Assembly (NCBI RefSeq): GCF_003070865.1
Contig: NZ_CP026948.1
Span: 1,984,001-2,048,000 of the forward strand
Reading direction: 5' to 3'
Length of the DNA: 64,000 nt
Source of the DNA: Corynebacterium liangguodongii
GTDB taxonomy: Bacteria; Actinomycetota; Actinomycetes; Mycobacteriales; Mycobacteriaceae
The notes below the pieces were generated by a model. The model was not told where the DNA came from, ran no database searches, and worked only from the letters and a program-made list of their open reading frames with translations. Below, in pieces: positions 48,765 through 58,553 of the stretch; positions within the stretch are counted from its first letter, which is position 1, and each line of letters begins with the position of its first letter. The translations under genes and the position numbers were made by a program.

Positions 48765-49823
48765 TTATGCAGTCAAATCGCGGGCCGCGGCCTCAGCCCG
48801 CCCGCGGGCCTCCTCGACGGTCTCGGCCGTGGAGCGAATCACCACAGCGTCCTCCAAGAACTGCACTCCGGTCTCCTCCACGGCGAGGGCGCGCGCCAGC
48901 GCGTCTCGATCAAACGGCTGGGCGGGCAGGAAGTGCGCGGCACCAGGGGTGGTCAACGTGACGTCGATAGGCAGCCCCGCGACGGCGCGCGCGTGCAGCT
49001 CGAACTGGTTGACGCGCTGCGTGGCCACCGTCACCATGCCATCGAGGCTCGGCCGCGGGTTGACGTCGGAGAAGTAGACCTCATCGCCGGCGACGAACAG
49101 CTCGATCGAATAGACACCCTGCACCCCGATCTTGCCGGAGATCCGCGCGGCGATCGAGCGCGCGTTATCCATCGCGGCCTCAGACAGCGGCGCCGGCTGC
49201 CATGCCTCCACAAGCACGCCGGCCTCGTGGCGGGTGCCAATCGGCTCGCAAAACCACGTGGCCAGCTGCCCCGTCGCGGGATCCACCGAACGCACCGTGA
49301 CGATGGTGACCTCGAAGTCGAAATCGACGTAACGCTCCACCGCTACCGAACCATCGGGGCGCATCTCGCGCGCGGAGTTCCACGCACCGCCAAGCTCCTC
49401 GCTGCCGTGCACCACCGTCTGGCCCAACCCGCCCGTGCTTACCGACGGCTTAACCACGCACGGGTATCCGACCTCGTCAGCACAGCGCTCCAGCTCCTCC
49501 GGTGTCTTGGCGAACTCATACGCCATAGTCGGCAAGCCGAGCTCCTCAGCCGCCGTACGACGAATCCCCTCCCGGTTCCGCGTAATCCTGCACGCATCCA
49601 GCGACGGCACCGCCGCCGCGCCCGTCCGCGAGATCGCCTCACGCAACGCGTCCGGGTCGAACTCCTCCGTCGCGTTGACGATGAGATCCGGCCTCAGCTC
49701 CGCGGCGCACTCCAGCGGGCCCACCTTCGTAGCACACCCCAACCCCCGAAACGCCGTCTCGAGTTGTTCTGCGAGGGCCCCTGCCCCAATGATGAGCACC
49801 TGCGGATTGAGCTGCGATTCCAT
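48765..49823 (-). CDS. purT: Formate-dependent GAR transformylase, PurT-like
   Basis: A 352-residue ATP-grasp enzyme for the formate-dependent third step of purine synthesis. Visible: the N-terminal Rossmann-like part (VLIIGAGALAEQLETAFRGLG), ATP-grasp strands (YPCVVKPSVSTGGLGQTVV, YSIELFVAGDEVYFSDVNPRPSLDGMVT) and a PurT-like C-terminus. It is shorter than E. coli PurT (about 390), with a compact N-terminal domain. The neighbourhood next to purA supports the call; another ATP-grasp ligase is the alternative. Confidence 0.85.
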   Translation of the reverse strand: MESQLNPQVLIIGAGALAEQLETAFRGLGCATKVGPLECAAELRPDLIVNATEEFDPDALREAISRTGAAAVPSLDACRITRNREGIRRTAAEELGLPTMAYEFAKTPEELERCADEVGYPCVVKPSVSTGGLGQTVVHGSEELGGAWNSAREMRPDGSVAVERYVDFDFEVTIVTVRSVDPATGQLATWFCEPIGTRHEAGVLVEAWQPAPLSEAAMDNARSIAARISGKIGVQGVYSIELFVAGDEVYFSDVNPRPSLDGMVTVATQRVNQFELHARAVAGLPIDVTLTTPGAAHFLPAQPFDRDALARALAVEETGVQFLEDAVVIRSTAETVEEARGRAEAAARDLTA

Positions 49824-49932
49824 GTGTTCCGATTATTCCACATACGTGCTCGGGCTGGTCCCAACACACAGCCGCACTACTCTTCGCATACGATTGCGTT
49901 AAAACACGGTCACTGAAAGTGAGACGATACTT

Positions 49933-51258
49933 GTGGAGATCCGCTCCCTCCATGTGAAAAACTTCCGTCGATTCGATGACCTTTCCGTTACCTTCGATAA
50001 AAGGATGACGGTGATTGCAGCTCGAAACGGCTTGGGAAAGACCACCGTTCTCGAAGGCGTCGCCCTTGCCTTGGGCCCATTTGTCGGGGCTTTCGACGAC
50101 GGTAAGTCCGAACACATCAAGAGATCTGATGCTCGCTACGTTCCTCTTGCCAATGGAAGCAATGCCCAGCAGTTTCCTGTTGTGATCGAGGCAACCTTTG
50201 CTTCTCCGCCGCTTCATTCCGTTCGGGAATTGCGTAGTTCCAAGGGCAAGACCACGACCGGCGGCTCCAACCAATTGTCACAATTCGCGCGAGAACTCCA
50301 GGAGTCGATTCTCCTTGAAAATCTCGTTGACCTCCCGATCATGTGTTACTACAGCTCAAAGCGGCTGTGGGTGCACCACAAGAGTACGGTGGGCAAACTT
50401 CCGGGCAATTCGCGGACTACTGGCTACACGGATAGCCTGTCCGCGCTATCGAGCTTTAATCAGCTGACAAAGTGGGTTCAGAAAGCAACGATGGCAAACC
50501 TCCAAGCCGCCCAACGACCCGAGGCAGGTTCGTCATCATCCCTGCCCGATCAACTCAACGGTGTTGCCTTAACGGTAGCGAAGGCTCTGGCCGAAGAAGG
50601 TTGGACAGATTTCGAGTACGACATCGCGGAACAAGACCTTGTCATGTTTCATCCCGATCACGGGCGGCTTCCGGTCAGCGCGCTAAGCGACGGACTCCGA
50701 GCGATGGCCACCCTCGTCGCCGACATAGCTCGCCGCGCATGCCAGCTCAACCCCCATCTCGGAAGCAGAGCCCCAGAAAAAACAACGGGAATAGTCTTAA
50801 TTGACGAAGTAGATCTCCATCTCCATCCAGAATGGCAGCAGCGCGTTCTAGGTGGATTGCGCAACGCGTTCCCCAACGTCCAATTCATCGTCAGTACCCA
50901 CAGCCCCCAGGTCCTCAGCTCTGCCACCAAACACGAGATCAGGGTGATAAGCCAAGACTCCGAAGGCGCATGGTGCGCACTCGAACCGGTTGATGAGATT
51001 GTTGGACTCCCCAGTTACGTGGCGCTTTCCCAGGTCATGGAGGTGGACCCACGCCCTCCCGTGACTGCAGCCGAGAAGATTAGCGAATACACCCGCCTCA
51101 TAGAGGCTGGCGAAGTGTCCTCACACGCAGCTCACGACCTGCGACGCGAACTCGAAGAATTATACGGACGAGGTCACCCCGTTCTCCGCGACGCAGACAG
51201 GTTAGCCAGGTTCCAAGCGATCAAACTCCGGCGCAAGGAGTCAAGCACCGATGCATAG
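49933..51258 (+). CDS. ptuA: Septu-like antiphage ATPase (PtuA)
   Basis: A 441-residue ABC/SMC-type ATPase: RecF-like N-terminus EIRSLHVKNFRRFDDL, Walker A RNGLGKTT (31-38), signature-like SALSDGLRAM, Walker B GIVLIDEVDLHLHPEW (near 287) and the VSTHSPQVL switch His. It has no TOPRIM domain, unlike OLD proteins. It overlaps an HNH nuclease gene by 8 bp, the gene pair that defines the Septu antiphage system. GTG start, weak RBS. Codon use and base composition are visibly less GC-rich than the flanking purine genes, so it was probably acquired between purT and purA. Confidence 0.82.
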   Translation: MEIRSLHVKNFRRFDDLSVTFDKRMTVIAARNGLGKTTVLEGVALALGPFVGAFDDGKSEHIKRSDARYVPLANGSNAQQFPVVIEATFASPPLHSVRELRSSKGKTTTGGSNQLSQFARELQESILLENLVDLPIMCYYSSKRLWVHHKSTVGKLPGNSRTTGYTDSLSALSSFNQLTKWVQKATMANLQAAQRPEAGSSSSLPDQLNGVALTVAKALAEEGWTDFEYDIAEQDLVMFHPDHGRLPVSALSDGLRAMATLVADIARRACQLNPHLGSRAPEKTTGIVLIDEVDLHLHPEWQQRVLGGLRNAFPNVQFIVSTHSPQVLSSATKHEIRVISQDSEGAWCALEPVDEIVGLPSYVALSQVMEVDPRPPVTAAEKISEYTRLIEAGEVSSHAAHDLRRELEELYGRGHPVLRDADRLARFQAIKLRRKESSTDA

Positions 51259-51891
51259 TCTCGTCCGCCCAGCCGAGCCGACCTGCCTCGATGTGTTGAG
51301 GAAGCGCAATCCCCCATGGGGGAGGTTGCCCGGGCGCAGAGAGCGGAGATCAGGTCCGCCCTTGAGGAGATGAGTAAGGGCGGACCAGATCACTTGTGCA
51401 ATTACTGTGAATCGAGAATTGGGGACCAGTGCCACATTGAACACCTCACTCCACGCAGCAAGAACGGGAAACTTACTTACTCTTGGGCAAACCTTTTCCT
51501 CAGCTGCAACAGCACACAACATTGCGGTCACTATAAAGATCGTGCGGGCAATAGAGGCTACACTCCGGCGGACCTCATTCACCCAGATCTCGAAGACCCT
51601 GACGACTTCCTGCAGTTTTCCAGCGACGGGAAAGTGCACCCGCGAGACGACGTTAGCGCAGATGCCCAACGTCGCGCGAAGGAGACAATCAAGGTGCTCA
51701 ACCTCAATTGTAAAAAACTCGTGGGGGCGAGGCAAAACGCTGTGCGATCTCTTAGGCAACAATCCCTTGACGATCTCGATGAATTAGAAAAGTGGAGCGT
51801 GGAAGAGCGCGCCGAGTATTTCGGCATCGATAGCTTCGAAAACTACGAATACCCAACGGCCATGCGCCATTTCTGCACGAGTCTAAGGTAG
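51251..51891 (+). pseudogene. ptuB: Septu-like HNH endonuclease (PtuB) with apparent frameshift
   Basis: The HNH part (51316-51891, TIGR02646-like) has CNYCESRIG, HIEHLTPRS and NLFLSCNS. The natural start appears to be the ATG at 51251 with AAGGAG 10 nt upstream. That frame reads MHSLVRPAEPTCLDVLRKRN, matching the usual family N-terminus, but shifts out of phase at CCCCCATGGGGG (51311-51322) and stops soon after. One extra G or C there would join both parts as ...RNPPWGEVARAQRAEI. So this is a one-base frameshift: a real inactivation, a phase switch, a sequencing error, or a recoding site. The downstream ATG (51316) would give a shortened 191-residue protein. Confidence 0.75.
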
Positions 51892-51902
51892 GTAGGACCT
51901 CG

Positions 51903-53192
51903 CTACCTCTCCATGACGTCGTTACGCACGATCGTCTGGTCGCGTCCCGGGCCCACGCCGATGTAGCTCATGGGCGCGCCGGAGAGCTCCTCAAGGCGGT
52001 TGACATAGTCCTTCGCCTTCTGCGGCAGGTCATCGAAGTCGGTGATCTCGGAGATGTCCTCGTCCCAGGCCGGCATGGTCTCGTAGATCGGCTCGGCGTG
52101 GTGGAACTGGGATTGGGTCAGCGGCATTTCGTCGAAACGCTGCCCGTCGACGTCGTAGGCCACGCAGATCGGGATCTCCCCGATGCCGGTGAGCACGTCG
52201 AGCTTAGTGAGGAAGAAATCGGTAAATCCGTTCACACGGGCGGCATACCGGGCGATGACGGAGTCATACCACCCGCAGCGGCGCTTGCGCCCGGTGTTGA
52301 CCCCGACCTCCCCGCCGACGGTTTGCAGGTAGTCGCCCCACTTGTCAAAAAGCTCTGTGGGGAACGGGCCCGCGCCCACGCGGGTGGTGTAAGCCTTGAC
52401 AATGCCTAGCGACGCCGTGATCCGCGTCGGGCCGATGCCTGAGCCGACGCACGCCCCGCCAGCGGTCGGGTTCGAGGAGGTGACGAACGGGTAGGTGCCA
52501 TGGTCGACGTCGAGCATCGTGGCCTGGCCGCCCTCCATGAGCACGTGCTTGCCCTCGTCGAGGGCCTTGTTCAGTGTGTATTCGGCGTCAATCACCATCG
52601 GTTTGAGCCGCTCGGCGTAGCCCATGAAGTAGTCCATCATCTCGTCCGCCTCGATGGCGCGGCGGTTATACATCTTCACCAGCATCTGGTTTTTCACATC
52701 GAGTGCGGATTCGATCTTTTGGCGCAGGATGGATTCGTCGAAAATATCTTGTACCCGCAAGCCCACGCGCGCGACCTTGTCGGCGTAGGTCGGGCCGATG
52801 CCGCGGCCCGTGGTGCCAATGGCGCGCTTGCCCAGGAAGCGCTCCTGCACGCGGTCGAGTGTCTGGTGGTAGGGCGCGACCATGTGGGCGTTGCCCGAGA
52901 TGCGCAGGCGCGTCGCGTCCGCGCCGCGAGCGACGAGCCCATCGATCTCCTCGAACAGTGCCTCGAGGTTGACCACGACGCCGTTGCCCAAGATGGGCAC
53001 CGCATTTTCCGAAAGCACGCCCGCGGGGAGCAGCTTCAGCTCGTACTTCTCCCCGCCGACGACAACGGTGTGCCCGGCATTGTTGCCGCCGTTCGGCTTG
53101 ACCACGTAGTCGACCTTGCCGCCGAGGATGTCCGTGGCTTTGCCCTTCCCTTCGTCGCCCCACTGGGCGCCAACGATGACGATGGCGGACAT
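51903..53192 (-). CDS. purA: Adenylosuccinate synthetase
   Basis: A 429-residue GTP-dependent ligase joining IMP and aspartate on the way to AMP. Signatures: [64 protein letters not shown] and the C-terminal GVGPGRDQ. It converges on ptuB with an 11-bp gap that holds a small stem AGGTAG/CTACCT. Confidence 0.97.
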   Translation of the reverse strand: MSAIVIVGAQWGDEGKGKATDILGGKVDYVVKPNGGNNAGHTVVVGGEKYELKLLPAGVLSENAVPILGNGVVVNLEALFEEIDGLVARGADATRLRISGNAHMVAPYHQTLDRVQERFLGKRAIGTTGRGIGPTYADKVARVGLRVQDIFDESILRQKIESALDVKNQMLVKMYNRRAIEADEMMDYFMGYAERLKPMVIDAEYTLNKALDEGKHVLMEGGQATMLDVDHGTYPFVTSSNPTAGGACVGSGIGPTRITASLGIVKAYTTRVGAGPFPTELFDKWGDYLQTVGGEVGVNTGRKRRCGWYDSVIARYAARVNGFTDFFLTKLDVLTGIGEIPICVAYDVDGQRFDEMPLTQSQFHHAEPIYETMPAWDEDISEITDFDDLPQKAKDYVNRLEELSGAPMSYIGVGPGRDQTIVRNDVMER

Positions 53193-53252
53193 GCATACTC
53201 CTTATATAGGCCCGTAGCGCTTCAGCAAACACGGTCATTGTAGCGTGAGCGC

Positions 53253-54143
53253 ATGCGGCTGATTCATTGCCAGTGCGGCGGGGGGAACACTTTCCCCGGC
53301 GGCCACCGCACTCTCTCGCTGCCGCCCGTCCCCGGGCGCACTGATTTCGGCGAGCTCGACCGCGCCGCCGCTGAGCTCCTGCCCGTCGATACGACGCCGA
53401 CGTTGGCGCAGATCCAGGCGCGCCCGGACGTTGCGCACATGTCCGAGCCGCAACTCGCGCCGCAGCGCCCGAGCGAGAGGCTCCGCGTCCTGGTCTCGGG
53501 TGGCGACGCCGCGCTTTCCGCCGTGCTCACCCGCATGATGCGCCGCGACTACATGTGGGTCGAAATTGCCTACCTGCCCACCGACCCAGCCTCGCCTGCG
53601 GCGATCGCCTGGGGCAACCCGGCCTTCGAGGAGGCCTGCGACCTGCCCGTCGTGCCCTCGCCCCTCATCCGTACGGACTTCGGCGAGGCCGTTGCCGGCT
53701 CCGCCACCGTAACGAGCAGCGACCCTGCCGCCGAGTTCGTGGGCGAGATCATCGTCGATAGCGAGGTGCTCGCGCTCAACCACTCTGCCTCCGCCCGCTT
53801 CTTCGGCACCTTCGGTGCGCGCCTCGTCCCCACCGCCTCGGCCCCTGGCCTTGCCGCGGTGCGCATTGTCACCCCTGCCCGCCAGGACGGTCGGCCCACG
53901 CGCCTCTCCCCGCCAGCCCTCGAGTGGCTGCGGCGCCTCCCCGGAGGGGGCCTTGCCACCCGTCCGCTCAGCGTTCCCCCTGCTCAGACGGACCCCTCTC
54001 GCGTCCTTGCGGGCCGCGCGCTCCAGGCGGGCGGGCGCGCTATGAACGTAACGGTGGACGGCCGGGTGCGTCGCCGCGGCGTGGAAAAGGTGACGTTCTA
54101 CCGCCATCTGCGCGACATCCAGAGCGTCAAAATCGCCCCCTAA
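53253..54143 (+). CDS. Hypothetical protein (possible lipid-kinase-like fold)
   Basis: A 296-residue soluble protein, unrecognised. A segment LRVLVSGGDAALSAVLTRMMRR recalls the GGDGT nucleotide loop of diacylglycerol/NAD kinases, and the C-terminus RRGVEKVTFYRHLRDIQSVKI resembles the end strands of that fold, but the other kinase motifs are not evident. A gene at this place beside purA is conserved in corynebacteria. No RBS is obvious; the start ATG is the first in frame. Confidence 0.55.
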   Translation: MRLIHCQCGGGNTFPGGHRTLSLPPVPGRTDFGELDRAAAELLPVDTTPTLAQIQARPDVAHMSEPQLAPQRPSERLRVLVSGGDAALSAVLTRMMRRDYMWVEIAYLPTDPASPAAIAWGNPAFEEACDLPVVPSPLIRTDFGEAVAGSATVTSSDPAAEFVGEIIVDSEVLALNHSASARFFGTFGARLVPTASAPGLAAVRIVTPARQDGRPTRLSPPALEWLRRLPGGGLATRPLSVPPAQTDPSRVLAGRALQAGGRAMNVTVDGRVRRRGVEKVTFYRHLRDIQSVKIAP

Positions 54144-54151
54144 GGACGCGG

Positions 54152-54167
54152 TGTGATTTTTCTCACA
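54152..54167. promoter_or_regulatory. Consensus GlxR/CRP-type operator
   Basis: TGTGA-TTTTTC-TCACA is an exact match to the TGTGA-N6-TCACA consensus of the cAMP-responsive regulator GlxR. It lies within a 7-bp stem GGTGTGA/TCACACC, 8 bp after the hypothetical gene's stop and about 300 bp upstream of the PRC/DUF2382 gene. It may instead serve as a transcription-ending hairpin. The rest of 54168-54465 holds no clear element. Confidence 0.45.
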
Positions 54168-54465
54168 CCCTCGACATCGACAGCGATTCGTTAGCGCTCC
54201 TTTATTGATTCGAAACCTTCTAAATCGCACCCATGTCGCACAGCCGAAGCAACATTGCAGGTCAGAGCACTTGAGCCTCTCATGGTAACGAAGTCCTACC
54301 GCGCTCGCCTCAAACTTTTGGTTGACACACTGCGCATCGGTGACAGCCCGCCGTCTTTACCCCATTCGTCGCTACATTGGAAATCGTTCAAGCGAACAAC
54401 CGGCGAGCAGCCAAGCGGCTAGCGCGTCGGAGACAAAATTTACTGAAGGAGAATCTACAAAGCAC

Positions 54466-55284
54466 ATGGCTGATTACAACCGCATTGAAGACCTGGCAAA
54501 CGCAACCGCATTCGATGTCGATGGCGACAAGGTCGGCTCCGTCCGCGACGTCTACGTCAACGACACCACCGGCCAGCCGGACTTCGTCTCCGTTAACCAC
54601 GGTCTCTTCGGTGGCGGCGACTCCATCGTCCCGCTGCGCGGCCACACCCTGCGCGACGGCGAGCTGCACCTCGCATTCCCGAAGGACCGCATCAAGGACG
54701 CCCCCACCCTTGAGGAGGACGGCCACCTGACCAACGAGGACCAGGAGGCGTTCTACCGCCACTACGGCCTCGAGGGCGCACGCGACGTCACCACCTACAA
54801 CACCGGCGCCGCTGCTGGTGCCCCGGCTGCCGCTGGCGTTGACACCGAGCGTCGCAACGCTGCTGCCACCACCGACAACGACACCCTGGTCCGCTCCGAG
54901 GAGCAGCTCAACGTTGACAAGGAGCGCGTCGAGTCCGGCCAGGTCCGCCTGCGCAAGTACGTCGTCAACGAGACCGAGACCGTCGAGGTTCCGGTCCAGC
55001 GCGAAGAGGTCCGCGTTGTGCGTGAGCCGCTTACCGACGCCGACCGCGCCAACTACGACGGCAACATCGGCGAGGACGAGGCTTCCGTGACCCTCTCCGA
55101 GGAGCGCGTCAACATTTCCAAGGAATCCGTCCCGGTGGAGAAGGTCTCCCTCGGCAAGGAGACCGTCGAGTCCACCGAGCGTGTCTCCGAGGAGCTCCAG
55201 AAGGAGCGCATCGAGACCGACGGCGCTGTCGTCGACGAGACCCGCGGTGCACGTCCGAACACCGACTTCGACGCCAACCGCTAA
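54466..55284 (+). CDS. PRC-barrel and DUF2382 domain protein
   Basis: A 272-residue acidic soluble protein. An N-terminal PRC barrel (about 1-85, DLANATAFDVDGDKVGSVRDVYVND) is followed by an Ala-rich linker and a DUF2382 domain of about 110 residues with charged VP.E..E.V.V repeats (SEEQLNVDKERVESGQVRLRK ... EERVNISKESVPVEKVSL), the pattern of general-stress proteins such as YsnF. Start ATG at 54466 follows GAAGGAG; an in-frame ATG at 54322 lacks support. Strong terminator downstream. Confidence 0.85.
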   Translation: MADYNRIEDLANATAFDVDGDKVGSVRDVYVNDTTGQPDFVSVNHGLFGGGDSIVPLRGHTLRDGELHLAFPKDRIKDAPTLEEDGHLTNEDQEAFYRHYGLEGARDVTTYNTGAAAGAPAAAGVDTERRNAAATTDNDTLVRSEEQLNVDKERVESGQVRLRKYVVNETETVEVPVQREEVRVVREPLTDADRANYDGNIGEDEASVTLSEERVNISKESVPVEKVSLGKETVESTERVSEELQKERIETDGAVVDETRGARPNTDFDANR

Positions 55285-55300
55285 GCACTAGCTAGCTCTT

Positions 55301-55334
55301 AGCCCCCCGGCCTTCCGGCCCGGGGGGCTTTTTG
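55301..55334 (+). terminator. Rho-independent terminator
   Basis: 10-bp stem AGCCCCCCGG / CCGGGGGGCT followed by TTTTT, 16 bp after the PRC/DUF2382 stop. Confidence 0.95.
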
Positions 55335-55403
55335 CTGTCGCCAGTGGGGTTTTCTGCGCCCGGGGTTTTCTGTGCCTGGGGTTGTGGTCTAGTAGCAACC
55401 CAG

Positions 55404-55452
55404 CACCCCAGCCCTCCCGACCACCAGCTACACCCCAGCCCTCCCGACCACC
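55404..55452. repeat. 27-bp direct tandem duplication upstream of nadA
   Basis: The 22-bp sequence starting CACCCCAGCCCTCCC and ending GACCACC occurs at 55404-55425 and 55431-55452. Downstream of it TAGACT (55468) could be a -10 box for nadA. Confidence 0.7.
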
Positions 55453-55511
55453 CCAACCCCCACGCCCTAGACTTGCCCTCACAGGCATATCAAGAAAGAG
55501 AGGCGCCGAGC

Positions 55512-56528
55512 ATGACACTGTTAGCTGAACCAGTCCGCCGGGACGGGGTGTGGCAGGGGGTTGAGGCAGATCGATCGTGGGCGCAGGAGATTGACGCGCT
55601 GAAGAAGCAGCGCAACGCGGTGATCCTGGCGCACAACTACCAGATCCCCGAGATCCAGGACATCGCGGATTTTACGGGTGATTCTCTGGCGCTCTCGCGC
55701 AAGGCCGCGGAGACGGACGCTGACGTGATTGTGTTTTGCGGGGTGCACTTTATGGCGGAGAGCGCGAAGATCCTCTCCCCGAACAAGACGGTTCTCATCC
55801 CGGATCAGGACGCGGGGTGCTCGCTGGCTGATTCGATTACCGCGGAGCAGCTGCGGGAGTGGAAGGCGGAGCACCCCGGTGCCGTGGTCGTCTCCTACGT
55901 GAACACTACCGCGGAGGTCAAGGCGTTAACGGATATTTGCTGCACGTCTTCAAACGCGGTCGATGTCGTGGCGTCGATCGACCCGGAGCGCGAGGTGTTG
56001 TTCTGCCCCGATCAGTTCCTCGGGGCTCATGTGAAGCGCGAGACCGGCCGGGACAACATCCGGATCTGGGCGGGTGAGTGCCACGTGCATGCGGGCATTA
56101 GCGCCCAGCACCTCGCCGAGCAGGCGCAAGAACACCCGGATGCTGACCTCTATATTCACCCGGAGTGCGGGTGCGCGAATTCGGCGATTTATCTCTCCGG
56201 TGAGGGGATCATCGACCGGGAGCGGGTGCACATGCTCTCTACCGGCGGAATGCTGGAGCACGCGCGGACGACGCAGCAGGACAAGGTGTTGGTGGCCACG
56301 GAGGTGGGCATGCTGCACCAGCTGCGCGGGGCGGCGCCGGAGGTGGATTTCCAGCCGGTGAATGACCGCGCGTCGTGCAAGTATATGAAGATGATCACCC
56401 CGGCCGCGCTGTTGCGGTGCTTGCGCGAGGGCAAGGACGAGGTTGACGTGCCAGCCCACATTGCGGATAAGGCGCGGGCCAGCCTGGAGGCGATGATTTC
56501 GATTGGCGAGCCCGGGGGCGGCGAGTGA
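55512..56528 (+). CDS. nadA: Quinolinate synthase
   Basis: A 338-residue [4Fe-4S] enzyme condensing iminoaspartate with dihydroxyacetone phosphate to quinolinate for NAD synthesis. The three cluster cysteines fit [20 protein letters not shown] and HPECGC. I chose the ATG at 55512 with GAAAGAGAGG upstream; the long upstream extension is unlikely. It overlaps nadC by 4 bp. No nadB (aspartate oxidase) is present here. Confidence 0.95.
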   Translation: MTLLAEPVRRDGVWQGVEADRSWAQEIDALKKQRNAVILAHNYQIPEIQDIADFTGDSLALSRKAAETDADVIVFCGVHFMAESAKILSPNKTVLIPDQDAGCSLADSITAEQLREWKAEHPGAVVVSYVNTTAEVKALTDICCTSSNAVDVVASIDPEREVLFCPDQFLGAHVKRETGRDNIRIWAGECHVHAGISAQHLAEQAQEHPDADLYIHPECGCANSAIYLSGEGIIDRERVHMLSTGGMLEHARTTQQDKVLVATEVGMLHQLRGAAPEVDFQPVNDRASCKYMKMITPAALLRCLREGKDEVDVPAHIADKARASLEAMISIGEPGGGE

Positions 56529-57367
56529 CCCCGCTTGATCAGGCCAAGACACGCGATCTCATCCGCGTGGCCCTCGACGAAGACCTCGCCTTCGGCCCGG
56601 ATGCGACGACGCTGGCCACGATCGGGCAGGGGGCGCGCTGTCGGGCGGCGTTGGTGACGCGCAGCGCTGGTGTTATCGCCGGGCTCGCGGTCGTCGGCTG
56701 GGCGCTGCCGCACGCGCGCGTCGAGCTCGAGGTCGCCGACGGCGATGCGGTGGGGGCGGGCACGACGCTCGCGCTTATCGACGCCCCCACCCGCGACCTC
56801 CTCACCGCCGAGCGCACCATCTTAAACCTGCTGTGCCACGCGAGCGGCATAGCCACGCAGACGCGGCGCTGGGTTGAGGCTGTCGCCGGCACCGGTGCCC
56901 GGATCCGCGATACGCGCAAGACGCTCCCCGGCATGCGGGACCTGCAGAAGTACGCCGTGCGCGCCGGCGGGGGTGTGAACCACCGGATGGGGCTAGGCGA
57001 TTGCGCGATGATTAAGGACAACCACGTCGCCGCCGCCGGGCTCACCGGCGCGCTCGAGCGGGTGCGAGCCGCCTACCCCGGCCTGCCCTGCGAGGTCGAG
57101 GTGGATACGCTCGGCCAGCTCGATGAGCTCTTCGCGCTCGGGACCCCGCCGGAGCTGGTGTTGCTCGATAATTTCACGGTGGAAGCGACGGCGGCAGCGG
57201 TGGGGCGTCGAAACGAGAAGAGCCCGCGAACCCTGCTGGAATCCTCCGGCGGGCTCACCCTCGAGAGGGCCCGGGAGTTCGCCGAGACCGGGGTGGACTA
57301 CCTCGCCGTGGGCGCGCTGACCCACTCGGTGCGAGCGCTCGATATCGGGCTGGACTATCAGGCGTAG
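56525..57367 (+). CDS. nadC: Nicotinate-nucleotide pyrophosphorylase (carboxylating)
   Basis: A 280-residue quinolinate phosphoribosyltransferase giving nicotinate mononucleotide. Motifs: [64 protein letters not shown] and [24 protein letters not shown] start overlapping nadA. The 3' end overlaps the convergent FUSC gene by 10 bp. Confidence 0.95.
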   Translation: MTPLDQAKTRDLIRVALDEDLAFGPDATTLATIGQGARCRAALVTRSAGVIAGLAVVGWALPHARVELEVADGDAVGAGTTLALIDAPTRDLLTAERTILNLLCHASGIATQTRRWVEAVAGTGARIRDTRKTLPGMRDLQKYAVRAGGGVNHRMGLGDCAMIKDNHVAAAGLTGALERVRAAYPGLPCEVEVDTLGQLDELFALGTPPELVLLDNFTVEATAAAVGRRNEKSPRTLLESSGGLTLERAREFAETGVDYLAVGALTHSVRALDIGLDYQA

Positions 57368-58524
57368 AACTCCGGCGGGTACTTCGGGCTCTCCGAGGTC
57401 GGCGCCAGCACCGCCGCCGCGGACTCCCGCGACATCCCGCAGACCTGCAGGAGGTCCACGATGAGCGAGCGCGTTTGCGCGAGAATGACATAGGCGGAGA
57501 GCACGCCGCGGTCCGGCACCACCTCCATCCCGGATCTGCCACCGAGCACGCGCAGCTCATTGGTGATGCGCGGGATCGCCACAGACTGCAGCTGGGTGGA
57601 GTTGAGCTCGTAGACGCTGGAGATGTCGAGGCAAGCTTTAGCGAGGGCGTCGATAAGCGCGATCTGCTCATCGGATACCTCGTCCCGGTCGTCGCACAAC
57701 ACGTGCGCCCGGCGCGCAAGCACATGGGTCGTGCGTATCGCAGCATCGACGGGAGGAATGACGTTTTCCAGCGAGTGCACATAGCGTCTCGACGCCCACA
57801 AAAACGGCGACAGCTTCGCCGACTCCGCCCCCGACGCAATCGCAGTTGACATCGCATCAATATCGTTTTGCGTCGTGCGTATCGACGCCAGCGCCTCATC
57901 AATCACCCCCGAATCGCGCGCCCGCAACCCCGCCGCAACGTCATCGAGCACCGACGACATCAGCTCCATGACCTTCGCAATTTCCTGGCGCGCCTTGCGC
58001 ACCGGGCCCTGCGGAATCAACGCCAATGTCACCATAGCCACGCTCGCACCAATGAACGCATCAATCGACCGGTCAATGCCCGTGACATCCCCACCCGGCG
58101 GCATGATCGTCGCAATGAGCACCGAGCCGATGGCCACCTGATTATTGACAAGCTGCGAGCGCGAAAAGAACGACGCAATCGCCAGCGCGCCCGCCACCAT
58201 CACCGCGATCTGCGGCCCGCCGACGCCGAGGCGGTAGAAGATCAAATCCCCCACCAACACCCCCAGGATGCAGCCCATCGAGATGTCCCACGCCTTGTTG
58301 ATGCGCTCCCCGCCCGTCATCCCGATGATGATGATGACCGAGATCGGCGCAAAAAACGGCTGCTCGTGCCCCGCCAGCTCGCTGGCAATCCAAAACGCCA
58401 GCCCTGCCGCCACCGCTGTCTGCGCAATGGGAAGCAGCCGGTTGCGCACCCTTTGAATACGGCCCTGAAGCGAGAGGTCAACGGCTTTGAGCCTCTCGCG
58501 CGTGCTCATCCGTTCCTTCGCCAT
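57358..58524 (-). CDS. FUSC-family transporter
   Basis: A 388-residue protein with about six N-terminal helices (TAVAAGLAFWIASELAG, FFAPISVIIIIGMTG, ISMGCILGVLVGDLIFYRLG, IAVMVAGALAIASFF, VAIGSVLIATIM, AFIGASVAMVTLALIP) and a cytoplasmic helical domain of about 200 residues. This is the fusaric acid resistance/aromatic acid exporter layout. The substrate is unknown. ATG with AAGGTGAGG upstream, and a perfect palindrome 30 bp upstream. Confidence 0.85.
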   Translation of the reverse strand: MAKERMSTRERLKAVDLSLQGRIQRVRNRLLPIAQTAVAAGLAFWIASELAGHEQPFFAPISVIIIIGMTGGERINKAWDISMGCILGVLVGDLIFYRLGVGGPQIAVMVAGALAIASFFSRSQLVNNQVAIGSVLIATIMPPGGDVTGIDRSIDAFIGASVAMVTLALIPQGPVRKARQEIAKVMELMSSVLDDVAAGLRARDSGVIDEALASIRTTQNDIDAMSTAIASGAESAKLSPFLWASRRYVHSLENVIPPVDAAIRTTHVLARRAHVLCDDRDEVSDEQIALIDALAKACLDISSVYELNSTQLQSVAIPRITNELRVLGGRSGMEVVPDRGVLSAYVILAQTRSLIVDLLQVCGMSRESAAAVLAPTSESPKYPPEFYA

Positions 58525-58553
58525 GCCCTCACCTTACTTGGGGCTGGTGTTTT

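Noticed and set aside
49824..49932. Retron RNA or reverse transcriptase next to the Septu-like genes
   Set aside because: The gap to purT is about 110 bp, with no structured ncRNA recognised, and no RT gene is nearby.
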